Below are positions 23,320 to 34,562 of a DNA stretch of 64,000 nucleotides, piece by piece. The DNA is taken from positions 3,410,001 through 3,474,000 of the forward strand of contig NC_064653.1 of the NCBI RefSeq assembly GCF_001723175.1. The letters are read 5' to 3'. Made by a program: the position numbers and the translations under genes. This DNA is from Penicillium oxalicum (taxonomy: Eukaryota; Ascomycota; Eurotiomycetes; Eurotiales; Aspergillaceae). The notes under the pieces were generated by a model that made no database searches, was not told the DNA's origin, and worked only from the letters and a program-made list of their open reading frames with translations. How positions within the stretch are numbered: position 1 is the stretch's first letter; every line of letters starts with the position of its first letter.

Positions 23320-24631
23320 AGGCGTGAGTGAAATCTAGCTGTGGCGGCCGAGTCACTAGCTGCGCATCATGGTACTGTGAGAAATACATCTTTGTAGATC
23401 ATTTGCTTTGAGCATCGCCCAGCAATGGAAAAATCTGTGAACAAGCATGCAATCCAATAAAATATCATACAGTCCGTGTCTCGATCAACAATTCTGTATG
23501 CGAGTATCATTGTGCCAAAAGCTGCGGCTGTCCCAGCCTAAACAAGTAAACTTCATTTGATTTACCCAAAGCGCTTCAGTGTGCGCACGAGAGCAGAAAA
23601 TGGAGAGTGAATGAGAAGCTCCTATAGTACTAGAATCTAGTAGCCTAGTGTAGGTATTTCTCACGAATAAGCATTAATATCAATTTATCTTTGATTTTAC
23701 TCAACTCCTACAAGCCTCTACGTCCCCTAGTTCCATAAGACTACTTCTGCCTAATACCCTACTCATAAGGGCTACGCCTAAAAGGCTCGCAAAATACGCA
23801 AAATAAACCTCAAGACGTTAGCATAACCTTTGTCTTTTAACCAACAAGACCATAAAAGATCATTAATATCCGCGGTTGCGGATATTGCCCAGAGTCCGGT
23901 ACAAATAGTATAGTAATGCAACAGGTAGTGGTTCGGCTCCGCCGTAACAATCGCTCTCTGTGTCTGCGGCTCACCGGCTTCGGAGGGCTTAATACTATAC
24001 AATCATGTAAAATTTCCTTTGATATTCATAGAAAAGACGGGGAGAGGATAGTAATAACTTTTTCATTTTATTATCACGTAGAAAGAATACAGTAGAAACG
24101 TCCATCTTAATTTTAGTGTGCATAATTAATACTCGCAGATACTCCTCCAAATAGAGTATCTGGCTAGTATAACTCAAGCCGGGCTAAAGGCCTCGCCCTA
24201 CTGCTTGTAGTCGTATCCGACAGACATCGTTATTTTGCGAAATATACAGATCTAGCTTTTACCACTCTAGAGAACTTTTCATTCACAATTCTACGATATG
24301 AAACAGCCTTAACTAGTCCTCTTTGAAACAGTCTCGTCGTCATCTATGTAGTACCGGGAGGCATCACAATTTCATGCCGCAATGAATCTTGTATATTCAA
24401 ATCAAAGGTATCGGCAAAAAAAGAAGAGTTCGTCGAAGCCAGTCAAGTGTTTCATAATGTACATGGCTGTGAAAAAGTAAGAAAAATCACTCTTTGCGTG
24501 GTGTCGCACAAGACAAGGGCATGAGGGATGAGTAAGAAGGTGAAGATATGTATAGATTTGAAAAAAGGGAATGGAAAAAAAAATCAAAAGAAATGAAAAA
24601 AGGAAAACACGAAACAAACGAAAGGGGTATT
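23320..24631. other. Spacer with AT-rich core
   Basis: 1.3 kb between convergent genes. From about 23,620 to 24,330 the base composition is AT-shifted like the repeat block at the left end, hinting at an old repeat remnant. No open frame of note. Confidence 0.5.
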
Positions 24632-27163
24632 TCACATATAACTGGGTTTATATCCTTGGAATCCATAAGCCACGATGTCGGTTTTGACCACCTCGCCCGG
24701 TGCCACATACGCTCCCCGATTCAAGTGAACGCCAGGATAAATTGTACAGCCGGCGCCTAAATAACAGTCCTCATCAATGATCACCGGCCGGCCTTGATAG
24801 CGGCTCTGCGATCCTTTTCGCTCCTGCATGCTAGAATGAGCCATAGAGCTCAAGAGAGTCACGTTGGGTCCAATCCAACTGTGTGCGCCGATGCTGATGC
24901 CGCAATCGTCAACGAACAAACAATTTTGGTGGATCATCACGTCTTCTCCAATCTGAATGTTATACCCGTAGTGGCAGTTGAAAGGTGACTCGACCACCGC
25001 TCCCTGACCGATGGACCCCATGGAGAAAGGCGCAGTGGCACTAGACGGCGAGGTCGCCGCCGAACTCGGCGAGGGCACCAATATCTCTTTGAGCAAGCGA
25101 TTTTGCTCCTTGGAACTCAATCCGTAGTGGGGATTGCAGGCATTGTTGAACCGCCAGACCGCACGCTTGCACCGATCGCGCTCCTCCACCAATTGCAAAT
25201 CAAATGGGCGGTACAACTCCCCCCGCATCATCTTGTCCTTTTCCGTTTCTTCTGCAGCCATCGCACGCGCCGATAGTTGGTGTTCGATCTTCAAAGCCAT
25301 TCGCGCCTGAGTTTGCGGGCTATTCGTCTCCATCGACGAGGGCGGCATAGGCGTGGGTGCTGAAGTGGGTGCCGGCCCCGGCCCCGGCCCCGGCGCCATG
25401 GGTCGCGGCTGGTCCGGGGTGGTTCCATGGAACAGGGGTAACCCATTGGGTTTCGGCGGAGGCGGGGGCGGTGGGGGAGCGTGTGTAAACTCACGGATCG
25501 GCGGAACCATAGGGTAATCCGGCTTGGAGTGAGAGTCTCGAGGGTGCAATTCATGAATGGGTGCCACTTCCCGATAGTCAGGCTTGGGAAGATGTTCCGG
25601 GGGCGGATACGCGGCGTGGCTGGGGCCCGACCAGGCTCGCTTCGACCAGGAGGACGAGGATGTAGAGGTCGAGACCGGGTGTGTTGAGACCGGGTTGTTG
25701 GATGGATTGTTGGTGTACGACGGGGTCACACGGTCATTGTCGTCGACCAGTGGTCGCATTTTGCGGGACTCGATATGGTCTGGCAGGCCGGGAGTCGGCC
25801 GTTCGTGGTGCCCGCTCGGTTCGGGAAGATACTGTCCGCCAAGTTCTGAATATCCCTCCTTGGATTGCAAAGGGACTGGCGTTTTTGTGGTCGATGGCTT
25901 CTGCCAGGTGCTCCGAGAGGTGTATCCCTCGCACAAGAATCCGCCACGGATACAATTGTTGCCTAGAGTAATGAACGAGTCAGCGCTCTGCGTGCGTGCG
26001 ATGGGAACCGGTGCACTTCATAGCGCCAGAAGAGCATAGAAGGAGATTCTTGAGACAAGGTCCCAACCCCACTCCCTCCACCCGTTTGGGACCGGGGCAT
26101 GACCCAGTGAAATAACCAATGATGCCACCCATGGGCGACATACGGGGGCGGACTCACATGCAGGATGTTGCTCGTCACATTTCTTCTTCCGACGTCGGCA
26201 GGTCATGCAGCCAGTCTTGGTGCGATTGCTAAAGACACGCTTCCGCTTAGGCGCGACCTGGCCGGAATTGTTGCCTCGATCGGATACATAGTTCGGAGAA
26301 GAGGCGGACTGAACGCTCGAGGGAGGCGGCACCGATCGGTCACTGGTTCCATTTCGGGACGGTTCTGGACCCTGCACATCTCGTTGAAGGGCATCCGCCA
26401 ACTGCGCATCGGAAGGATCGATCTGCTGTGCTCGTTGAGCCTGCGTGATCAAATGGGAGTCATAATCCGGCCAAGGTCCCGTAGATGGCGGCTGCGATGT
26501 CTCATTGGTATCTGATCGATGACCAGATGCCGCGACGGCATTCACCGAATCCATATCCGAGGAGACCGATCCCGGTCCATTGGCGGTGCCATTTCCAAGG
26601 AGCGGGGACAGTTCGTCGGCGTGGCTTGGCGTTTCACGGCTAAGGTGTTGTTGTTGTTGTTGCTGCTGCTGCTGGTGATGATGGTGGTGGTGATGGTGGT
26701 GATGTTGTTGGTGAAGTGATGGTGGTTGCTGCGGTTGCTGTGGTTGTGACTGTGGTTGCTGAGGATGATGAGGATTGTGAGGAGAAGGTTCCGGATGGGG
26801 GTGATAGCCCAGCTCTACCGGCTGCCGAGCCTCTTGGTCGCCCGACCCCGATCGCTTTCGCTTGTGCTTGTTGGAACCTGATGGTGACGCCCGTTGCGAG
26901 GAACCACCGTGGACATCATGCCGCAGACCCAACCCGTCGCGTGACGGCTCCGCGGTGTCGTTGGCGGATGCGGTGGCGGGCAACATCGGCATTCGGCCAC
27001 CCTGGGCCATGGGAGACGACGACGTTAGAGTCGGGCCTGTCCCCGTGGCTGTGGCCGACTCCCTACCATTGACAGCCGTAAAGCGCGAGGGGCTATGATC
27101 CGGTCGCGGTTCTGTCCCGGCGTCATGGCTACTCATCACGGGACCGGTTGCGACAGCGGTCAT
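24632..27163 (-). CDS. Zn2Cys6 DNA-binding domain fused to a maltose-acetyltransferase-type hexapeptide-repeat domain
   Basis: Two exons, 26158-27163 and 24632-25962, with a 195-bp intron (GTGAGT...CTAG) inside the zinc cluster, give 778 aa. Residues 1-315 are low complexity, with a His/Gln tract at about 150-173 and a basic patch PKRKR. The Zn2Cys6 cluster is Cys319, 322, 329, 336, 339, 346 in perfect spacing; Cys336 is made across the splice, which fixes the intron. A Pro-rich linker follows. Near the end a Mac-type helical segment (MMRGELYRPFDLQLVEERDR) leads into a left-handed beta-helix of hexapeptide repeats (IQIGEDVMIHQNC, ISIGAHSWIGPNVTL). The AH in SSMAHSS sits where the catalytic His of LacA-type acetyltransferases lies, so acetyl transfer is possible. 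Such fusions exist in other filamentous fungi. Substrate, targets and whether both halves are active are unknown. Confidence 0.9.
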
Positions 27164-27347
27164 CACTTTTTGGTCGGGAGGTACCCGTGGGTGGCCAAGT
27201 AGAGTGGTGTGTCGGCAGGTAGTCTCCCCCCACGGGAGAGTCGAACAATACCCGGGACAAGCAACACTGCACCAGTAAACAGCGAGGACGGCGGCACGCA
27301 GGCACCGTCTTCAGCGCAAAGAATGCGGACGTAAGATGAACACTCGA

Positions 27348-27404
27348 TCAAAGAAAGAAAGGTGGACAAGCAAGGTGAAAATACCCAATAATGTTGCTTC
27401 TCAT
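27348..27404 (-). other. Possible upstream ORF (18 codons plus stop)
   Basis: A complete ATG-to-TGA frame on the coding strand, ending about 185 nt before the start codon of the Zn2Cys6-acetyltransferase gene. It would damp translation if it lies in the mRNA leader. Leader extent is unknown. Confidence 0.25.
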
Positions 27405-28388
27405 CGACCGCGACTCACGCACGTGGGTCGGAGTCGAGGACCGGAGCGACTAGAGCGGACAATTGAGATCACAGACAAGAACAGAAAAGATTGACCGCGG
27501 ACCTGGTCTGCTCTCGCGGTCTTCTGGGATCATGCGGGAGCAGAGGGTGGGGGCAAGTCTGCAGGAGTGGTCTCGACTACTCGCAGTCCCATGCGCGGCC
27601 CCCAGTTCCAGTCTCAGCCGCAGATGGGGAAATTTCGGGGAGGGAGGGGTTGCCTGAGCGAGCAACGATTCCGAAGATTGAGACGCGCGGAAAGTTGCCG
27701 AGGCGGATAATGATCAGAGAAAAAGAGAGACCCGAGAAGAGGGGAGGCAGAGAGAAGAGTAAGAGGAAAGGAAAAGGAGAGAGAGAAAGAGGAGGAAAAA
27801 CCGAGCCGACCGCGATACACACACCGAACTAGTCTGCTTCCTGTAGTTCCTTGGGGGCGCGGTCCAGAATGGGAGTCTAGATGTATGTATCACACCGCGA
27901 CACAGACACGGCGTGGGAGGGGAGACGCAGGCGTTGCTGATTCGGGGCCAACTCCGTTTGAGATGAATGGAGGGATCTCGCGGTAACCTCGCCTGCAGGT
28001 GGGGCGGTCGAGGGATGATTGGGAAGACGGGTAGCGCTCCAATGCAGCAAACAACGCCCCCGAACACACTCGAGAGGCAGACAAGGTATGAGGGTGAGAA
28101 TGTCCACAGGACGGAGAGCCAAATGGGAGGGATCTCTCACGCCAGGTTTGGACTGATCCCGATCAGTTCACTCCAATTCAACAGTCCGAAGAGAAAAAGA
28201 CCACACAGAGTCACAATGTGGCGGACACGAGGAGAGAGAGATGACAGGATGGTAGGACAGAAGCTGTGGAGCTCTGATCCGTGGGAGCAGAGCAGCAAGA
28301 GTCGATGTGATAGACGGGATGGAGGTGATGGGAATGACCCGGAACGAGCCAAAGAGGTAAATCGAGGAAGAGAAGAGAGTTTCGCTGA

Positions 28389-28391
<3 letters not shown>

Positions 28392-28421
<30 letters not shown>
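28392..28421. repeat. GT microsatellite
   Basis: Fifteen uninterrupted GT units in the spacer upstream of the Zn2Cys6-acetyltransferase gene. Confidence 0.95.
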
Positions 28422-28422
<1 letters not shown>

Positions 28423-31400
28423 CACGAGGACACGAGGGAGGAAGAGAGAGAACGCGGAAGAGAGGGAGATGGAGAGGGAGAGGGAAGGAAAGTGAGAAAA
28501 AGAATGATGGAGTGATGGAGTGATGGAGATCCTCGTGGAGTGACTGATGACTGACCAGAGGGGAAGTAGGAGATCATCACACGCCCAGAGGCGACAAGAT
28601 CGAGACACCGAAAGGTTGAGGTAATTAGAGACCGACCGTCAAGCGCTTTGTGGTCTGACGGAGGCAGTGTGGTAGTACTCTTTTTTTATTATTATTATTA
28701 TTTCTTTCGTGTCCTTCTCTACTCGACCGTGGATGAGGTATGGTTCTCGACACCGGCTATACAGGCAAATCGAGTTGAAAACCGAAAGGCGACTTGAGCA
28801 ATCCCGATCCGACTCCAGGGCGAACTGAAGGGGGAGCAAGAGAGACACTGGTATAGTACTTGTGTTGCGCAAGCCAGGTCGGTTGGGAGTCGGTACATAT
28901 CCGAAATACACATCTTCAGGGCTCTTGGACGGGTCCTTGAAACACAAATAGTACCAGTGTATAGAACCCGAGTTGAGAAATTTGTCTCCAACCGGTCTAT
29001 TCCATTGGTACATATTGATTTTTATTTTGCTCTGCCGTCCAAAGTCACAAGCTGCTATCCGAATCTACCTACCCACTACCAGTAGGTACCTACGGCACCC
29101 TATGGTACAGTTGTATATCCCTAGAGGCTACAACACCACTTTTCGTTGACTGAACAAATATGGTTGCCTCATTCATTCGACGAGCTCGGAAAAAGTTCCA
29201 CGCTGGACCAGGTTCCATACCAGTTTTTTTTTTGTCCTAATTTTTCTCTTTCATTTCTGTTATTTTTATTTTTTGTATGTCCCAATTTGGGAGGGAGAGA
29301 GGGGCGGTTTTTCTTTGGATTTTTTTTTTCCAGAGGACTTTTCGTGAGCTCGCTCGCTATTCCCCTCATCGCGTTAAGGCGCATCTTCCGCATAATTGAC
29401 GCACCTGCCCACCGCATCCACCGCAACCCCCAACCCCAACCCTCCTGGAAATTGCTTGGGGGTCCTCCTTCGGCCGCGGAACTAGCAGGACCGACCGGAA
29501 AAGGGCGCGACAGCCAAGTTAGCGCGCGATCGGCACGGCTGGCGTCACCGCGGCCGCCAATCGGATGAAGAAAGCGCGCCCGTCTTGTCCAAGTCGCGCG
29601 GGTCTGAGACATGCGCTCGCCGAGGACTGAATGTACACCTGTGTGACCGATTTCTCTCGGTTTTCAGTGAGCTACAGAGAGAGAGAGAGAGAGAGACAGA
29701 GGGAGGGAGAGGAGACGGAGCCGTCACTGACAGTTCGCAGATGGGAGGATCGTAAAAAGCATAGATGGACTGCAGGAGATCTCTCGCTTCGACCCATTCC
29801 TTCTATACACGATTCTGATCTGAGCATCTTCGATGGTCAACATTCCCTTTCTATTTGACACATGCGACAATCCGTCGAATGCTACTCCGCAGGCATCGTG
29901 TGTCCGGCAGCCCTGACATGACGATCATAACCCGCTGGCTCTGCCCGATTTTTTTTTTGTTTTTTTTTTTCTCAAAAAGGCTCACCTAGGTCAAGCTGAA
30001 GGGCGACGATGGTTCTGGCCCTCAGCTAGGATCGACTCTTGAGTGACTTCCTCGATGACCACAGGTTATACCTAGTGCTGAGGAAGATGGTCCCTTGTCT
30101 CGTGTCGTGAGACCGTACAGATATCGTCTCTCATTCACGATCCATAGCGTTGCAATTTGCTTCCGCCATTGGGGAGACCCCAACGTTTGTCGCTTTTTCG
30201 CTTATGCGGCCTCTGCGCAAGGCTCTCCTTTTTCCCAAGTCGCGCCGTCCCAGTGGGGCGTAACGCCGACGGTGGCGCCGCGCGGGTTGGGCGGTTATGC
30301 ATCGCTTATCAGCTGGCTCACCCAAGGTTCTCGGACTCTCGGGCCTCTGCCTCTGCCTCTGCCTCTCTACCGCTCTCTTTCTCTTGAGCTCTCAAGCTCT
30401 CAGGCCTCCCCCGGGTGATTTCCTGGTGATTGTCTGGACCATCCGGCGATATGGTCGGTTCTGTATAATTTTCACTGCCACTCGTCATTGCTGATAGGGA
30501 CTTGTGACCAAGGGCAAGGAGCAAATTATCACTGCGACAGAAGTCTTTTGATTGCACCGGACAGGAGGGTCTATCTTTTCCGTTTCGGTCCGCCAGTCCA
30601 AAGTCCCGCGCGCGCCTCGTCAAAGCGCCTTCGACGGATCTACCCTTGTTCTCACGGTGGTTCTATCGAGGATAGTTGATGGTTGTATGTAACCTAACCC
30701 TTCAACCCGACTCCTACTGGAAACCCCCCCCCCCCCCCCTGTCCTCTGCATCATTCCTGGCCCCCCTCCCCCTCCGCATTAGTGGTGGCCCCGGTTGATC
30801 TTCTGCATCGCGGCGATTCATCTCTTTACGGTAGGTCCAAAACTGTATCACATTGGCTAAGGGGAAAAAAAAGATGATGGTTCGTTGAATTTCCCATTTT
30901 CGGTTGCTCTTTCCCTGGGAATTGATCATCGAATCCTCTGGTGGTGGATCCTACTCTCCCTCTGGGCCCTCTCCTACGATCGATCAAACCGTTAGGACCT
31001 GGAGTCCACCCGAAGGAAATATGGGAACAACGTCATATTCTCACTCCCCGCTCCGCCGTCAGCAGTCACCAGGCCGCCATGCACCAGTATTCATGTAGCA
31101 CTACTGTATGTAACTGCCATTACTTACCTCCAGACTAGTGTACGTTTCCAGTAGTGCGTCCTCTTCCCTGTCCATGGAACCACATGGGTGATCACCCTTT
31201 CTTCGCAGCCCGTCCGCTCGTCAGCCGAGTCCTACCCGTGATGCGCACAATGTTGCGTCAACCTCGTTGCCCAGTGCTGCGGACCATGTAAACGGAATGT
31301 CTAATGAGTGAGGGCCACCGCCATTGTACAACGACAGCACTGCCTCTCCGTGCCCAGGCAGAAGAAAAGAGACAATTGAACGGCGGCATGATCTCTGCCC

Positions 31401-32810
31401 ATCCACTCCCCCCAACCCCCCTGTTCAGTTGGAGACTCGACGAAAAATTCCTTCGTGTTTTAGTTTTTCTCCGAAGGTCGCAGGGCCTCGTTCGGAGGGC
31501 TCGACGACGAGAGATCCACATTTCTTCTTAGTCCCGAGTCCCGACCATCACCAGCTCCCGATTTGCCATTTGCTGAAGTGTTGGGACGAATTCGGTGTTG
31601 GACGTTCAAAGATACCGCGAAGTCGCAGTGTGGTGTTGTCTGTCCCCCGTCGTATGAGTTTACTCTCTCTCTCCCTCTCTCTAGTGAAAGAAGACCGCAC
31701 GAAGCATGACATTTGACTTTGTGATGTCCTCGGCGTCAACCTCCATGACCGTCCCGTTCTTGTCGTCCAATCTCTTGTATTGGCACAGACGCTTATACTT
31801 CTACTGTGAATCTTCAGACAACCGAATGCAGTATCCAACTACATACTCCCCCTGACCCCGGCGGCAGCACAGTCCTGGCGTTGCATCCTGATCGAGTACG
31901 GGTATGGGATCCGTTCCAATTTCTTTCCCACGACATGGGCCCCACTCTCCCTAGTGACCCTGGGGTGGTGGGAGGGGTTGTGATGGCGGCGGCACCAGGG
32001 AGATGGCGATGCACGTCGCCAGATTGATTGCGTTCCCGCCTTGAGCCAAGCATGATCAGGACGAAATACACTCACAGGGGGGGGGGGGGGGACTGGATTG
32101 AATTGACAAACTCGTCTATATGCACCATCAAATCAATACGGATATAAATGATACCGGTCATCATAGAACTCAGGCAAAGGGTTGGTAGTAACACCTCGGC
32201 GGGTAAAAGAAGGTAAAAGAGAAGGAAAAAGACAGACGGACAGGCAGGCAACCCCCAAGAAAACAAAAAAAAAAAACGAAAAAAAAGGGAGAATCGCAAG
32301 GCCCAAGCAAAGTCAAAACGCGAAAATGTAAAAATCGGGGGAAAAAAAAAAGAAAAAGAAAAAGAAAAAGTCGATGCTACCGCCAGGCTGGATCGGCAGT
32401 TCATTTCGGAATCTCCCCAATATCCTGGATGAGCTCGGCTTTGTTATTTGTAGGACTGGACCACGCAGGAGTCCAGGAGCGCCAGAGGACCAAGGGCCGG
32501 TTGGTGCAAGAGAGCGGGTCCCGCTGGGAAAGAGAAGGTCCGCCGACCATGATTGGATCACCTAGGACTCCATCCTGCAGGTTGTGGAGACGTGAGTGCA
32601 TACCTCCAGTGTGCGAGTATGCAGCGATGCACTTGTGAGTGTGCGGTGGGTCTCGAGCCTAGACTAGGGTGACGGAAGAAGAGAGCCAACAGTCGCAATC
32701 ACTTCCCACTGGGTCCTCTAGACCTGTACTGGCGCCGGTACGACTAACACGGGCACCACCCTCTCGAGGTGGGAGCGATTGTCGACAAATCGATGCACAT
32801 GCACAAGATG

Positions 32811-32876
<66 letters not shown>
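32811..32876. repeat. GA microsatellite
   Basis: Long GA tract with a single interruption near 32824, upstream of CRM1. Confidence 0.95.
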
Positions 32877-32877
<1 letters not shown>

Positions 32878-34562
32878 CCTTCGCGCTCACTCGCGACGTT
32901 GTATTCTAGATGAATATTTTTGGAAGGGGGAAGGGGAGGGTCTGCTTCTCGTGTTCTTCCATCTTTGAGGATTGTTTAACCCGGCCATGCGGCGGTGGTC
33001 GGACACTGGGATTACTACTTGGATGGTCTAGTCTCACTTGACGCACTCGGTCTTCTCTCGTAGGACAGTACTCTCTGAGCCTGCTCGTCCAGTGCGCATC
33101 ACTTGCTTCTCCCATTCCATTTCAACCCGCCCAGTCCACACCTCCTTTCCTTCCTTGGGTTTGTGTGAGTCGTGACAAGATGAGTGCGAGTGCGAATCCA
33201 AATCACATCCAGATCTCCATTTGCCCCAAATGAGTCTTCTTGTGCGAGAATGGTCTCAACAGTGGGCACCTTTTTTCAGTGTTTTCAGTCCGATAGATCA
33301 ATCGTCATCACCGTCCGTCTTCGTCCCAAATACTCCTCAAACCCTCCCCTCCCGGTTCGATTTGATTACCCGCCCGAGTCACGCCGGGGTCACATCACGA
33401 GGGCGAAGTGGACACCTGGAAGCCTAAGGCTTTACACCGCCGACGGACTGCTGATTCTGACTAACACTCACTCCGGCTCCCGGACACCAATGAGGCCGGG
33501 ACAGGAAACCAGCTCGCCAGGTGAGCCTGCATGCCTGAGGCTTGAAATTCAAGATCACGGGATCAAGGAGCCTAGAGGAAGTCATGTGATGAGAGCGCCT
33601 GACTCAGCATCCATTGACGCGGCCCGAGGGCAGGCGGCGGATCGAGATGGTAACCATCAGCGTCACTTGCTGTAGTTCACCCACAGTACAATTCAAACAC
33701 CAACGACAGTTCGCGGCGCATCGCAACCACCGAGTGCTAATTAGCTAACCACACTGTAGTCCATCTCATCGCCATTCAACTTTTTTCTTGTAACTCCTTG
33801 AAATCGGCAAGGCGCCGAAGCGCCAACATCAATTTTTTTGGCGGTTGCGTTTTCTGCCCTTTTGCGCCAGGCGGTCCCTGAGGCTGACGAGCTCGCGATT
33901 CAGTCCGCCCATCTTGACGCGCCTTCACCGCCAGTATAGTGTTCGATCTTCGAAGCAATTCCAGAACCTTTCCTTGATAGCGCAGCCCCCTCTTTTTTTT
34001 GGTGCTCCTGCAATCCACCGGCAGTGAGCTGCTAGTCTTCCTCAATTCATATCGTGTTCTGGAAGCCCCTGTACGTAGAATCTTTCCCCTCCTTCTACAT
34101 CATAGATGCCGGAGCTCGCTTGACCCAAAGAGAGGGTCTTCCGGCACGCGCTCATCGCGGTTGGCGGTTGTGGTTGCGAACCAGCTACGGAGGGTTTGCA
34201 CCCGGTAGGCGGTCAACTGGTCAAGAGAGCTCATGTGTTTGGGTTCAGCCAAAGGACCCCTCCACTTCGTTCCCTTTGCTGTGCCCCACCAGTCGACAAG
34301 CAACCCCATCAATCAAACCTGCCAACCTCTGCTTGGCTTCTTCTCGTCACTATCTTCACTCTCTCATCGCGCTGATCCCTCTAGTGTCGCTTGCGGCTCC
34401 TCTCAATTCTTTCGCACCCACTTCCTGGACCACCCTCTCCCTCCCCCCCGCTTTTGGATCGACCTCCCTCTTCGCCTCTGCCCCGGGTTCCAATCCTGTC
34501 ATTTCAGCACGCCTCGGTGACGGCCATTTCGTGAGGGCGAACGCGCCAATCTCTGCGGCGGC

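Larger units (their letters stand above)
27164..34562. other. 7.4-kb gene-free divergent spacer
   Basis: Lies between the divergent Zn2Cys6-acetyltransferase gene and CRM1. I found no frame with family resemblance. On the minus strand 27.6-28.6 kb is pyrimidine-rich, as leaders and promoters often are. It holds a GT array (28392-28421), GA arrays (29674-29697; 32811-32876), a 16-C run at 30724 and a 15-G run at 32077. It probably contains promoters, long leaders or non-coding transcripts. Confidence 0.5.
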
